A stretch of 64,000 bases of DNA from Piliocolobus tephrosceles (GCF_002776525.5 NC_045441.1:129692548-129756547), one strand, 5' to 3'. Numbered from the stretch's first letter, positions 11,713-23,198 are shown. Made by a program: numbers and translations. Notes: generated by a model not told the origin, from the sequence alone.

Positions 11713-12300
11713 CTGCCAGGGAACAGGAGCAGCCATGAAGGAGGGGCCCAGCTATGCAGCCAGGCCTCTCACGGGCGTCGCAGTCACGGGGCTCTGAGGT
11801 CCTCATCAGGGGTGACCCACTGGCGGGGGAAAAGGGAAAGAAAAAAAGCAAAACGAAAGGATTGGGGGAAAAGAAAGATGCCAGAAGACTGGGGAAGGAG
11901 GTAGCTTTGGTAGGGAAGCAAGCGTCTCACATTCAACTATGAGACTGAGGACAGTGTGGACGAAGGGGAGGAGACAGGATGGCAAAATCAATGGTTTTTG
12001 GCCCCAAATGGTTGGGGGCTTTCCCTGGCAACAGCACATCTGCACTCGCCATGGAGAGTTTATAGGACTTTTGAAAACTGTTCTGACCCTGAGAGTCCAG
12101 TGGAGAGCATCTCTGTCTCTTGAGGAACTGTTACCTGCTAGGTGGAAATCCCAGGCTAGCATGGAACGCCCAGCAGGCCTGAGCAGCACTTTGGAGACTT
12201 GCTGCCACCTCAAGAAGGTGTTTTTTAGGTAATCCTGACTCCATCCCACTCCGTTTCTGATGATGTGTGCTTTCAGCTTTTGTGCTTTGTGTCTATATCT
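11713..12300. other. Intron J-K, unique part
   Basis: Unique intronic sequence next to the exon K acceptor, without repeats. The purine-rich run at about 11826-11900 explains the open frames there. Confidence 0.55.
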
Positions 12301-12301
12301 T

Positions 12302-12613
12302 CTTTTTTTTTTGAGATGGAGTCTTACTCTGTTGCCCAGGCTGGAGGGCAGTGGTGCAGTCTTGGCTTATTGCAGCCTCTGCCTCCCAGGTTCGAGCAAT
12401 TCTCCTGCCTCAGCCTCCCAAGTAGCTGAGATTATAGGTGCCTACCACCATGCCCAGCTAATTTTTGTATTGTTAGTAGAGACAGGGTTCCACCATGTTG
12501 GCCAGGCTCGTCTCGAACTCCTGACTCCAAGTGATCCACCTGCTTCGGCCTCCCAAAAGAAGGGATTACAGGCATGCTGGAATTACAGGCGTGAGCCACC
12601 ATGTGCCCAGCCT
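12302..12613 (-). mobile_element. Alu, antisense
   Basis: Full-length reverse Alu. The end is disturbed by a short internal duplication ('gggattacaggcatgctggaattacaggcg'-like, about 12560-12590). 'tgtctatatct' and 'tgtatatatctcc' flank it. Confidence 0.9.
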
Positions 12614-13083
12614 GTGTATATATCTCCTTCTTCTGCACTTGTTGAAGTGTTCCTGAATTCCCTCAAGTTGGTACCCATCTCATGTTTTTTTCTCTTTAAA
12701 TAGCTGTCTCCTTCCCAGTGAGTGGAGAGTGGATTTTACTCTTAGCATTGCACCTGCCTGGTGCTGCCCCCACGGTGAGGCTTCCCCTCCGGTAACCTCC
12801 CTGCTACATCCCCATGGCCAAGCCACTGCATCTGGTATGGGATGTTTTCAGGTTCTCTGGCAACAGAGAGACTGCTGTTCTCTCTGCTGGGAAACTAGGT
12901 TGTTCCAGAGTGTTCCAGGCCTATTCTCCTCCCTCCTTTGTTTCCAGAGGTGATCTGGTTTGCTGAGGGTCTCTGAAACTGAAGACTCAAGGCTAAATGG
13001 GGTCCTTCTTCTGATGCCCACCAAGCCATGCAAAGGGGATGAGAGGGATAAAAACAAACTCCTTCATAAAATCCCAGCCCAGG

Positions 13084-13379
13084 CTGGGCACGGTGGCTCA
13101 CGCCTGTAATCCCAGCACTTTGGGAGGCTGAGGCAGGCAGATCATGAGGTCAGGAGTTTGAGACCATCCTGGCCAACATGGTGAAATCCCGTCTCTACTA
13201 AAAATACAAAAATTAGCCAGGTGTAGTGGCAGGCACCTGTAGTCCCAGCTACGTGGGAGGCTGAGGTAGGAGAACAGCTTGAACCTGGGAGGCAGAGGTT
13301 GCAGTGAGCTGAGATTATACCACTGCACTCCAGCCTGGGCAATAGTGCAAGACTTCGTCTCAAAAACAAAAACAAAAAA
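13084..13379 (+). mobile_element. Alu, sense
   Basis: Full-length forward Alu in intron J-K, tail rich in (CAAAAA). It is antisense to the gene. Confidence 0.93.
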
Positions 13380-13742
13380 TAAAGTTATAGAGGCGATACA
13401 GACTTGAAACGTAAATAGGTTTCAATACAATATATGAATGAAAATGGGCTATTAAAAGAAACTAAGGATGTTTAGTGCAGATCCCTAACTTGAGGCCAAC
13501 ATCATGCAAAGGAACACCCCAGCTGCCATAGCATAGTTCTTGGGCTTGCTGCCTTGGGCAGAGTCCTAGCCTGGATGGATTGAAGGTGGAACTCACGATG
13601 AGTGATCTGGGCCAGCCCGAGGGGCGGGGAGAGGACACCATGGAATTGGACTGCTCACTGAAAGGCAGCCCCTCTGAGCACGGAGACTCGGCTGTCTGGG
13701 CCACTACCTCCCTAGGGAGAAGGAAGGAGTCTGGCAACTTAC

Positions 13743-13883
13743 CTCGGTTCCTGAACCTGGCAGGAAGTTCTTGACAAGGATGGTTTTGCCCAGGGCTGGG
13801 AAAGGAGCTTCCATGACACTTCTCATGAGTGGTTGAACCAGGGCAGGAGAGATGCCTCGTCTTTTTTCCACCTCATCCAATAT
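13743..13883 (-). CDS. DENND2A: DENND2A exon J (cDENN)
   Basis: This 141-nt exon has 47 codons, phase 0 at both ends. It starts ILDEVEKRRGISPALVQPLM and continues to GKTILVKNFLPGSGTE. The acceptor is 'cccttgcag' and the donor 'ACCGAG|gtaagt' is near-perfect. The helix 'ILDEVEKRR-ISPALVQPLMRSVME' and the 'PGKTI/LGKTI' type strand are standard cDENN features. It joins exon K at GTE|VIELC. The upstream intron of about 8.6 kb is filled with Alu, L1 and MLT1 sequence. Confidence 0.92.
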
Positions 13884-13979
13884 CTGCAAGGGTCAGAAAA
13901 GCGGCTTAGCTATTCTGAAGCCAGAGCACCATGGCATGGTGACTTAAGAATTACAGGGAAGCCCTGCTTTCCCCATGAG

Positions 13980-14160
13980 GCCAGAACAGGCCTTCTGACC
14001 CTCCACATGATTGTCCCCAATTCTTCTCCCCTCTGTGTGTCCACACCCTTTGCCATGCAACGTTGCAGCTCCTACTCAAGGAGTGAAGTCTACATCCTTG
14101 CTCCTTTGACTTAGGGTTTGGCCATGTGACTGGTTGTGCTAATACATGCATTCCCAATGG
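13980..14160 (+). mobile_element. Probable MLT1-type LTR fragment
   Basis: 'agtgaagtctacatccttgc' and 'tttggccatgtgactggttg' resemble the front half of MLT1 (ERVL-MaLR) LTRs. The match is from memory and partial. Confidence 0.45.
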
Positions 14161-14289
14161 GGGTAATAACACCCCAAGGGGGTAAGAACTGGTTTTTGGC
14201 AGGAATGAAAAAACTTAGATATTATAATGGTTTGTAGCCCTCTAAGAGGTCAAAGTACATAAACAGATAATACAGTTTATTTATGGATT

Positions 14290-15255
14290 AAAATGTCATG
14301 GGAGGGGATATCCATCAGGAAAATACAAATCAAAAGCACCATGAGATACTACTTCACACCCGTTAGGATGACTCTAATAAAAAGACGGATAATAACAAGT
14401 GTTGGCAAGGATGTGGAGAAATTAGAACTCTCATACACTGCTGGTAGGAATGTAAATAGTGAAGCTACTCTGGAGAACAGTCTGGTAGTTCCTCAAAAGG
14501 TTAAACATAGAGTTACCATATGACCCAGCACATAGCACTCCTAGGTCCCTACCCCAAAAAATGAAAACATATATGTTCACATAAAAATTTGTACATGATT
14601 GTCTGTAGCAGCATTATTCATGATAGCCACAACACGGAAGAAACTTAAATGTCCATTAACTGAGGAAATGATAAACAAAATGTGCTATATGCATATAATG
14701 GAATATTATTTAGCCATCAAAGTGCTGATATATGCTATAACTTGGATAACTCTTGAAGACATTATGCTAAGTGAAAGAAGCTAGTTATAAAAGGCCATCT
14801 AGCGTATGATTCCACTTAGATGAAATGTCCAGAATAGAAAAATCCAGAGAGACAGAAAGCAGATTGAAGGTTGCTTAGAGTTAGGGAGTAACTGCTAATA
14901 GGTATAGGATGTTTTGTTGGGGTGACTGCTAATAGGTATAGGGTATTTTGTTGGGGTGATGAAAATGTTCTGAAATTGTGGTGATGCTTGTATAACTCTG
15001 TGAATATGCTAAAAGCCATTGAACTGTATATATCTTTTATTCTTTTAGAGATGGGGGTCTTGCTAGGTTGCCCAGGCTTGCCTTCAACTTCTGGGCTCAA
15101 GTGTCCTCCTACGTCAGCCTCCTGAGTAGCTGAGACTACAGGTACTTACCACTGTGCTCAGCAAATTGTGTACTTTAAATGAGTGAATCGCATGGTATGT
15201 GAATTATATCTCAATAAAGCTACTACTAAAAAACTAAAAAAAAAAAAAAAAAATC
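14290..15255 (+). mobile_element. L1 3' end (old L1M family), broken by a FLAM-like monomer
   Basis: The end of ORF2 and the 3' UTR of an old L1 are recognisable: 'gagatactacttcacacccg', 'ggaatattatttagccatca', and the end 'atctcaataaagctactact' with an A tail at 15236-15253. It is non-coding through many changes. A reverse Alu monomer interrupts it at about 15040-15161. Confidence 0.88.
15040..15161 (-). mobile_element. Free Alu monomer (FLAM-like) in L1
   Basis: About 120 nt of reverse left-monomer sequence ('gagatgggggtcttgctagg' to 'accactgtgctcagc') sits inside the L1 3' UTR. Confidence 0.75.
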
Positions 15256-15315
15256 CAAACTCTCCACAATCTAATTGTAAATCAAAGAGTCTAAATTAAA
15301 ATGCCATTTATAAAG

Positions 15316-15470
15316 CTGTGTAAGGTGGCACACACCTGTAATCCCAGCTACTTGGGAGGCTGAGGCAGGAGGATTGCTTGAGCCTAGGAATTTGAGGCTG
15401 CAGTGAGCTATGATCATGCCACTGCATTACAGCCTGGGAAACATAGTGAGACCCAGTCTCTATTTTTAAA
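15316..15470 (+). mobile_element. Free right Alu monomer (FRAM-like) with target duplication
   Basis: A single-monomer Alu of about 150 nt. TGCCATTTATAAA occurs just before (about 15302) and just after (about 15474), so the short form is how it inserted rather than a later deletion. Confidence 0.85.
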
Positions 15471-15555
15471 AACTGCCATTTATAAAAGTATCACATGTAG
15501 CTATTGAGCCCTTGAAATATGGCTAGTCTGAATTCAGAGTTTTTTTTTCATTTTT

Positions 15556-15854
15556 TATTATTTTTTATTTTTTTCAGACAGAGTTTTGCTCTTGTTGCCC
15601 AGGCTGGAGTGCAGTGGCGCGATCTCGGCTCACTACAACCTCCGCCTCCCAGGTTCAGGCGATTCTCCTGCCTTAGCCTCCCGAGTAGCTGGGATTACAG
15701 GCATGCACCACCACACCTGGCTAATTTTGTAGTTTTAGTAGAGACAGGGTGTCTCCATGTTGGTCAGGCTGTCTCAAACTCCCGACCTCAGGTGATCTGC
15801 CCATCTCGGCCTCCTAGTGCTGGGATTACAGGTGTGAGCCATTGCGCCCAGCCC
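15556..15854 (-). mobile_element. Alu, antisense (arm of an inverted pair)
   Basis: Full-length reverse Alu. It forms an inverted pair with the forward Alu that starts about 28 nt later. Confidence 0.92.
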
Positions 15855-15881
15855 AGATGTACTGTTAAGTGTAAAATACCA

Positions 15882-16166
15882 GCTGGGCACGGTGGCTCCC
15901 ACCTATAATCCCAACACTTTGGAAGGCCAAGGTGGGCAGATCACCTGAGGTCGGGAGTTCGAGACCAGCCTGGCCCACATGGTGAAACCGTCTCTACTAA
16001 AACTACAAAATTAGCTGGGCGTGGTGGCAGGCACCTGTACTCCTAGCTACTTAGGAGGCTGAAGCAGGAGAATTGCTTGAATCCAGTAGGCAGAGGTTGC
16101 ACTGGGCCGACACCACATCATTGCACTCCAGCCTGGGCAACAAGAACAAACCATCTAAAAAAAAAA
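15882..16166 (+). mobile_element. Alu, sense, with target duplication
   Basis: Forward Alu flanked by AAGTGTAAAATACCA on both sides (about 15867 and 16167). Confidence 0.93.
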
Positions 16167-16206
16167 AGTGTAAAATACCAACTAAATTTCAAAATACACA
16201 TTTGAT

Positions 16207-16795
16207 TTTGAGACGGAGTCTCGCTCTGTTGCTCAGGCTGGAGTGCAGTGGTGCAATCTCAGCTCGCTGCAAGCTCCACTTCCCAGGTTCACACCATTCT
16301 CCTGCCTCAGCCCCCCGAGTAGCTGGGACGACAGGCGCCCGCCACCATGCCCGGCTAATTTTTTTTGTATTTTTTTAATAGAGACAGGGTTTCACCGTGT
16401 TAGCCAGGATGGTCTTGATTTCCTGACCTCGTGATCCGCCCATCTCGGCCTTCCAAAGTGCTGGGATTACAAGCATGAGTCACTGCGCCCGGACTTCTAA
16501 AAAATGTTTTTATTTTTTGAGCCTGAGTCTTGCTCTGTTGCCCAGGCTAGAGTGCAATGGCCCAATCTTGGCTCACTGCAACCTCTGCCCCCTGGGTTCA
16601 AGCGATTCTTCTGCCTCAGCCCCTCAAGTAGCTGGGATTACAGGCACGTGCCACTGCACCCGGCTAATTTTTGTATTTTTAGTAGAGACGGAATTTTGCC
16701 ATGTTGGCCAGGCTAGAACTCCTGACCTCAGGTGATTCAACCACCTTGGCCTCCCAAAGTGCTAGGATTACAGGTGTGAGCCGCCGTGCCCAGCC
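16207..16795 (-). mobile_element. Two antisense Alus
   Basis: A reverse AluY at about 16207-16493 is followed by a second reverse Alu at about 16513-16795, separated by about 20 nt. Confidence 0.92.
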
Positions 16796-16917
16796 ATCAA
16801 AATAGACAATTAAGAATATAAAATATAGCAATGATTTTTTTTATGTCAACTATATGCTGAAATAAAATAATATTTTGGACATATTCTGTTAAATAAAATG
16901 TATTATTAAAATTAAAA

Positions 16918-18113
16918 AGGATGGCAGTTCCTCAAAAAACTAAATAGAATTACCATATGATCCAGCAATTCTATTTCTGGGTGTATACCCAAAAGAATTG
17001 AAGCAGGGACTTGAATAGATATTTATTTGTACACGTATGTTCCTAGCAGCATAATTCACAATGGCCAGAACGTGGAAACCACCCAAATGTCCATCAGTGG
17101 ATAAATGGATAAATAAAATGTTGTACATACAAAATGGATAAATAAAATGTTGTACATACAGTGGAATATTATTCAGCCACAAAAGGAATGAAGTACAGAT
17201 ACATGCTACAACATGAGTGAACCCTGAAAATATTATGCTAAGTGAATTGAAGTCAGTCACAAAAGGACAACTATTGCATGGTTCTACCTCTATGACGTTC
17301 CTAGAATCCTCAAATTCATAAAAATAGAAAGTAGAATGGCGATGGTAAGGGGTTGGCGGGGGGAATGGGAAATTATTGTTTAATGAGTACAGAGTTTCTT
17401 TTTTCTTTTGAGATGGAGTCTCACTTTTGTTGCCCAGGCTGGAGTGCAATGGTGTGATCTTGGCTCACTGCAACCTCTGCCCCCCAGGTTCAAGTGATTC
17501 TCCTGCCTCAGCCTCCTGAGTAGCTGGGAGTATAGACACCCACCACCACACTCACTTAATTTTTTTTTTTTTTTGAGCCGGAGTTTCGCTGTTGTTGCCC
17601 AGGCTGGAGTGCAGTGGTGCGATCTCGGCTCACTGCAACCTTTGCTTCCCAGGTTCAAGTGATTCTCCTGCCTCAGCCCTGGCTAATTTTTGTATTTTTA
17701 GTAGAAATGGGGTTTCACCATGTTTGCCAGGCTGGTGTTGAACTCCTGGCATCAGGTGATCTGCCCGCCTCAGTCTCCCAAAGTGCTGTGATTACAGGTG
17801 TGAGCCACTGCACCTGGCTCTAGCTAATTTTTGTATTTTTAGTAGAGATGGGGTTTCACCATGTTGGTCAGGCTGGTCTTGAACTCATGACCTCAGGTGA
17901 TCCCCACCTCAGCCTCCCAGAGTGCTGGGATTACAGGCGTGAGCCACCACGCCTGGCCTCAATGGGTACAGAGTTTCTGTTGGGGGAGATGAAAAAGCTC
18001 TGGAGATAGATGCTGGTGATTGTTGCACAACAATGTGGATGTAATGCCACTGAACTGTTAAAATGGTTAAAATGGTAAATTTTTCGTTATGTATATATTT
18101 TAGCACAAGAAAA
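16918..18113 (+). mobile_element. L1 3' end (old L1M), split by a nested Alu pair
   Basis: L1 ORF2 end and 3' UTR: 'taccatatgatccagcaatt', 'ggaatattattcagccacaa', 'ttatgctaagtgaattgaag' and, after the Alus, 'gttaaaatggtaaatttttc'. The Alu target duplication 'aatgAgtacagagtttct' / 'aatgGgtacagagtttct' borders the insertion (about 17381 and 17960). A 29-nt tandem duplication lies at 17102-17159. Confidence 0.9.
17398..17958 (-). mobile_element. Nested Alus: one reverse Alu inside another
   Basis: The outer reverse Alu spans 17398-17560 and 17818-17958. An inner reverse Alu (about 17561-17817) sits at its mid A-rich region and has lost about 40 nt around its own centre ('cagccctggctaattttt'). 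Confidence 0.88.
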
Positions 18114-18218
18114 AGACAATAATATGAAAAAAATTAGTAAGAATTTTGGGGGAGGCAGTTAAGGAAAACACATCTAAAAAGGCTGCTTTGGGGGACAGTA
18201 ATTAAAAAAAGCTTGTGG

Positions 18219-18528
18219 CCAGGCACAGGGGCTCAGGTCTGTAATCCCAGCATTTTGGGAGGCCGAGGCAGGCAGATTACCTGAGGTCAGGAGTTCAAGA
18301 CCAGCCTGGCCAACATGGTGAAACCCCATCTCTACTAAAAATACAAAAATTAGCTGGGTGTGGTTGCAGGTACCTATAATCTCAGCTACTCAGGAGGCTG
18401 GGAAGGAGAATCACTTGAACCTGGGAGGTGGAGGTAGCAGTGAACCGAGATCGCGCCACTGCACTCCAGTCTGGGCGACAGAGCAAGACTCCATCTCAAA
18501 AAAAAAAAAAAAGAAAAAAGAAAAAAAG
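18219..18528 (+). mobile_element. Alu, sense, with target duplication
   Basis: Full-length forward Alu with an A/G-mixed tail. AAAAAAAGCTT flanks it (about 18205 and 18522). Confidence 0.92.
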
Positions 18529-18539
18529 CTTTTGGAACT

Positions 18540-18900
18540 CTGGGCAGAATGAGGCAGAAGCATTGCCATGCGGGTTCTCTGTCCAGGCCTTAGGAGGCCT
18601 GCCTTTGTGTTTTGTGTGCCCTCTTGTGCCTCTGCCATTGCCACGAGAAGAGCACATGTGGGCCATCTCACTGTCTAGGAGTATGGGAGACATGTGGACC
18701 AGGCCTGTGCCCAGACTTGTAGCCTCTAGAACAGCTAGATCAGCCAACCAGCCAGCCTCAATCAGCCAACCCAGCCTCTTCACAATACTTGCCGAGCCCA
18801 AACCCCAGCTGACCTCACAGCTGGAAGAACAAATGATTGAATATTGAAGGCCTTGTGGTTCATTAGACGGTATTACTAGAGCAATTGTTAACTGATACCC
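18540..18900 (+). mobile_element. MLT1-type LTR (ERVL-MaLR), 3' part
   Basis: 'gccattgccacgagaagagc', 'gggagacatgtggaccaggc', 'ccagctgacctcacagctgg' and the end 'agcaattgttaactgatacc' follow the MLT1 LTR consensus order. A small internal repeat of 'atcagccaacc' occurs at about 18738-18770. Confidence 0.75.
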
Positions 18901-19480
18901 TTGCCTTCAGAGATTCTAAGAGCTGCTCTCTTCTTCTCCATGACTCCTTTCTGTTCTAAAGGACAATATGCCATTTTGGCCATCCTTGCCCCACACCTAG
19001 AAATAGCTCAAGTTCCTGGGCTCAGTTAGCTAAAGCTCTGGTTCCGGTTCTGTCATGAATATCTGCTGTGTGGTCTTCAGCAAGTCATCACGCTGCACTC
19101 CTAAAATATCCCTGGTCAGAAAACAGACAGGAAAACCAAGGACTCTGCATCACAGAAGTATGTTAGCACATTTCCTGGCTTCACGTCCCCTGCCCATGAC
19201 AGCAAGGACGCTTATGTGAACTTCAAAGCCTCCACTTGGAAGCTGGCCTAACTCACATGAGCCGTTTTACTTCCAGTGTTCATAAGCATTCTGACAACAA
19301 CAAAGGCTACGACCTATAACCTTACTTCATATGTAAACAAATCACATGAAAGACTGGCCTGAGCAGTAATGCCTAGCCTGCTAGACCTTGCCAATGGCCA
19401 ACCCCAACATACAATGATGACCACTTCTGGTGGAGGGGAGGGGAGACCCTGGCTAAGATTACACTGAGAGCATTCATTTT
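18901..19480. other. Mostly unique intronic sequence with a probable MIR
   Basis: 'ctgctgtgtggtcttcagca' at about 19060 resembles a MIR core. The rest is unrecognised. Confidence 0.45.
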
Positions 19481-19650
19481 CCTTCTTTCTTTTTCCTTTC
19501 ATTTTCCTTTCTTTCCTTCCTTTCCCTCCCCCTCTTCCTTCCTCCCTCCCTCTCCCCACCCTCCCTCCTTCCCTCCCTCCCTTCCTTCCTCTTTATCTTT
19601 CTCTTTATTTCTCTTTCTTTTCTTTTTTTTTCCTTTTCTTTCTTGACAGG
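19480..19650. repeat. Polypyrimidine tract (CT-rich)
   Basis: About 170 nt of almost pure C/T (CTTT, CCTT and CCCT units) leads into the T-run of a reverse Alu. It is probably an expanded, mutated Alu tail. It is polypurine on the transcribed gene strand. Confidence 0.9.
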
Positions 19651-20070
19651 GTCTCACTCTATCGCCAAGGCTGGAGTGTACTGGTGTGAACATGGCTCGC
19701 TGCAGCCTAGCCTCCTAGGCTCAAGCAATCCTCCCACCTCTCAGCCTCCCAGGTAGCTGGAACTACAGGTGCACACTACCATGCCTGGCTAATTTTTTTG
19801 TATTTTTTGTAGAGACAGGGTTTCACCATGTTGCCTAGTCTGGTCTTGAACTCGTGGGCTCAAGCGATCCTCCTGCCTTGGCCTCCCAAAGTACTAGGAT
19901 TATAGGTGTGAGACATTGCACCTGGCCTTCTGTTTTTTGTTTTTTAATTAGAGACAGGGTCTCGCTAGTTTTCCCAGGCTGGAGTGCAGTGATGCGATCA
20001 CAGCTCACCACAGCCTTGAACTCTTGGGCTCAAGTGATCTACTGGTCTCAGCCTCCTGACCAGACATTAA
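19636..20070 (-). mobile_element. Antisense Alu plus a second, partial antisense Alu
   Basis: A reverse AluJ-like copy at 19636-19927 is followed by the right-arm part of another at about 19945-20069 ending 'ctcagcctcctgac', where the next AluY is inserted. Confidence 0.88.
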
Positions 20071-20077
20071 TTCTTTC

Positions 20078-20377
20078 TTTTTTTTTTTTTTTTTTGAGAC
20101 GGAGTCTTGCTCTGCCGCCCAGGCTGGAGTGCAGTGGCCGGATCTCAGCTCACTGCAAGCTCCGCCTCCCGGGTTCACGCCATTCTCCTGTCTCAGCCTC
20201 CCGAGTAGCTGGGACTACAGGCGCCCGCCTCGTCGCCCGGCTACTTTTTTGTATTTTCTATTAGAGACGGGGTTTCACCATATTAGCCAGGATGGTCTTG
20301 ATCTCCTGACCTCGTGATCCGCCCGTCTCGGCCTCCCAAAGTGCTGGGATTACAGGCTTGAGCCACCGCGCCCGGCC
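20078..20377 (-). mobile_element. Young Old World monkey-type AluY with target duplication
   Basis: Near-consensus reverse AluY containing 'gtggccggatctcagctcac' and 'caggcttgagccaccgcgcc'. GACATTAATTCTTTC flanks it (about 20063 and 20378). Confidence 0.94.
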
Positions 20378-20524
20378 GACATTAATTCTTTCAAACAGAC
20401 TTGCAGAGAAGTACAAGTTCTACCATGGGAAGAGATTACACTACTGTCTGTATAATTCAGGCTTCCTCTGAATTTGGGTAGAGGGTGGGCAGGAGGAAGG
20501 CTTTTTTATAGAAATGCTTTTAGG

Positions 20525-21126
20525 GGCCGGGCACAGTGGCTCAGGCCTGTAATCCCAGCACTTTGGGAGGCCGAGGCAGGTGGATTATGAGGTCAGGAGA
20601 TGGAGACCATCCTGGCCAACATGGTGAAACCCCATCTCTACTAAAAACACAAAAATTAGCTGGGTGTGGTGGCACGTGCCTGTAGTCCCAGCTACTCGGG
20701 AGGCTGAGGCAGGAGAATTGCTTGAACCCAGGAGGTGGAGGTTGCAGTGAGCCAAGATTGCGCCACTGCACTCCAGCCTGGCAACAGAGTGAGACTCCGT
20801 CTCAAAAAGACAAACAAACAGGCCAGGCGCGGTGGCTCGCGCCTGTAATCCCAGCACTTTGGGAGGCCGAGACGGGCAGATCACAAGGTCAGGAGATCGA
20901 GACCATACTGGCTAACACAGTGAAACCCCGTCTCTACTAAAAAATACAAAAAACTAGCCGGGCGAGGTAGTGGGCGCCTGTAGTCCCAGCCACTCCAGAG
21001 GCTGAGGCAGGAGAATGGCATGAAGCCGGGAGGCGGAGCTTGCAGTGAGCTGAGATCTGGCCACTGCACTCCATCCCGGGCGACAGAGCAAGACTCCGTC
21101 TCAAAAACAAACAAACAAACAAAAAA
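20525..21126 (+). mobile_element. Two sense Alus, the second inserted in the tail of the first
   Basis: A forward Alu at 20525-20818 is followed directly by a young AluY at 20821-21126. AGAAATGCTTTTAGGG occurs before the first and after the second, so the younger copy landed in the A tail of the older one. Confidence 0.92.
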
Positions 21127-21251
21127 GAAATGCTTTTAGGGAGTACTGCTTTAACATCCATGCACCGTAGGTGCAGGAACTTCAATTCCTAAAAGAAAGC
21201 TCAGAAAGATCTATATACTCAAGAAGGATTGAAAATAAATTTATCAATTAG

Positions 21252-21545
21252 GTCGGATGCAGTGGCTCACGCCTATAATCCCAGCACTTTGGGAGGCCAA
21301 GGCGGGTGGATCACTTGAGGTCAGTTTGAGACCAGCCTGAGCAACATGGTGAAACCCCATCTCTACTAAAAATACAAAATTAGCCAGGCGTGGTGGCACG
21401 TGCCTATAATTCCAGCTACTCAGGAGGCTGTGGCACAAGAATTGCTTGAACTCGGGAAGTGTAGGTGGCAGTGAGCCGAGATCGTGCACCACACTTTGGC
21501 CTGGGCGACAGAGTGAGACTCTGTCTCAAAAAAAGAAAAAAAAAT
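21252..21545 (+). mobile_element. Alu, sense
   Basis: Forward Alu starting 'ggtcggatgcagtggctcac'. A variant of 'aattacgaattag' / 'atcaattaggtc' flanks it. Confidence 0.9.
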
Positions 21546-22020
21546 TACGAATTAGACACTCATGTCTGATTAATATAGGAAATGATGTTGGATTATATCT
21601 AGTTTTTGAGATCAGCATCATATAGGATAGTAATTCTTTCCTATATACCAATCCAGAATACAGGGGTAGATGAGCTAATTCAATATGGCAATTCCTATGT
21701 GTTCATATATTGGCTCATTTTCCAGAAAAGAAGACCAAATTATATGAATATTTCGATAAACTTAGAGCACTATTAAAATAATTAATCCCCCCTCCACAAA
21801 ACTGTTACACATACATGACACATAAACACGTTGGTACACACCTATCCATCTATTATAGTAGCCTTTTTCACGCCAAAGCTCATATGACAAAACGCAATGC
21901 CCAGAAGAAGAAAAATAAAACACCTGCAATATTCTGGGAGGGTCCTCCACCCCTCCCATTCTCAACTTCAATTATCTCACCCTCCCTGCACCACACACAC
22001 TTTCTGAACCTGGCCCTTCA
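21546..22020. other. Unique AT-rich intronic sequence
   Basis: No repeat or exon is recognised. Open frames at 21762-22024 are short and without motif. Confidence 0.5.
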
Positions 22021-22028
22021 TTAACTCT

Positions 22029-22331
22029 TTTTTTTTTTTGAGACAGGGTCTTGCTCTGTCACCCAGGCTGGAGTGCAATGGCATGATCTTGGCTCACTGC
22101 AACCTCCACCTCCCGGGTTCAAGTGATTCTCCTGCCTCAACCTCCCGATAACTGGGACTACAGGCATGCACCACCATGCCCGGCTAATTTTTTTTGTATT
22201 TTTAGTAGAGATGGGCTTTCACCATGCTGGTCAGGCTCGTCTTGAACTCCTGACCTCAAGTGATCTGCCCGCCTCAGACTCCCAAAGTGCTGGGATTACA
22301 GGCGTGAGCCACCCCACCACTGCACCAGGCC
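22029..22331 (-). mobile_element. Alu, antisense
   Basis: Full-length reverse Alu about 190 nt downstream of the exon I donor, in intron I-J. Confidence 0.92.
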
Positions 22332-22520
22332 TATCAACTCTCATTTCCTGAACCAATAGTGAGAGAATAGAGGGGTGATGAGGAGAGGAGTGAAGGAATG
22401 GGAAGGGAAGTAGGTAGAGAATAAAATGAGAGAAGGCCCAAGACATGGGGGGATTCCCTGGACCCCTCTAGAGCCCTCCCGTTCCTTCCCTTCCTCTTTC
22501 TCTGAGGTCCAAGTTCTCAC

Positions 22521-22598
22521 CTTTGAAAAGAGGCTGAAGCATCCCAGGCGGCTCACAATGCAGTAAACTTCAGGAAGGCGCTTCCCTTTGCCTCCAGG
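22521..22598 (-). CDS. DENND2A: DENND2A exon I (cDENN start)
   Basis: This 78-nt exon has 26 codons, phase 0 at both ends: PGGKGKRLPEVYCIVSRLGC then FSLFSK. 'LPEVYCIVSRLGCFSLFSK' is the opening strand and turn of the cDENN domain. The donor 'TTCAAAG|gtgaga' is strong. The acceptor 'ctctccaaaaag' has an unusual A-run next to the AG but a pyrimidine-rich stretch just before it. Although the exon is symmetric, skipping would remove a core strand of the GEF domain, so a functional skipped form is unlikely. Confidence 0.92.
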
Positions 22599-22668
22599 CT
22601 TTTTGGAGAGAAACACAAGGGAATTATGAGTGTTGAAAAACCTCAGGGAAGAAAGGAACCCACATGTT

Positions 22669-22964
22669 TTTTTTTTTTTTTTGAGACGGAGTCTTGCTCT
22701 GTCCCCAAGCTGGAGTGCAGTGGCCGGATCTCAGCTCACTGCAAGCTCCGCCTCCCGGGTTTACGCCATTCTCCTGCCTCAGCCTCCCAAGTAGCTGGGA
22801 CTACAGGCGCCCACTACCTCGCCCGGCTAGTTTTTTGTATTTTTTTAGTAGAGACGGGGTTTCACCGTGTTAGCCAGGATGGTCTCGATCTCCTGACCTT
22901 GTGATCCGCCCGTCTCGGCCTCCCAAAGTGCTGGGATTACAGGCTTGAGCCACCGCGCCCGGCC
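22669..22964 (-). mobile_element. Young Old World monkey-type AluY with target duplication
   Basis: Near-consensus reverse AluY ('gtggccggatctcagctcac'). It is flanked by GAACCCACATGTTTTTT (about 22655 and 22965). It lies only about 70 nt upstream of the exon I acceptor. Confidence 0.94.
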
Positions 22965-23198
22965 TGAACCCACATGTTTTTTGGGAAACTATCAAGTGCC
23001 AGATGTTTCCACATATCGTAGCTCTAGAAAACCCAATAAAGTAAGTTGTTATCCCATTGTGTTTATTATAATGTTTGTTATAATTGTTTGTTATCACTAT
23101 ATGTTTATTATAATGATAATTTCACTTGAGAAATCATTTCTGAAGATCTTTCTAAAAACTCAGTTTTAAGCTAATTTTCAAACCAAAAAAAAAAAGAT

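Noticed and set aside
14290..15255. Possible coding L1 element
   Set aside because: Only the 3' end is present and it is full of changes and insertions; no intact ORF1 or ORF2.
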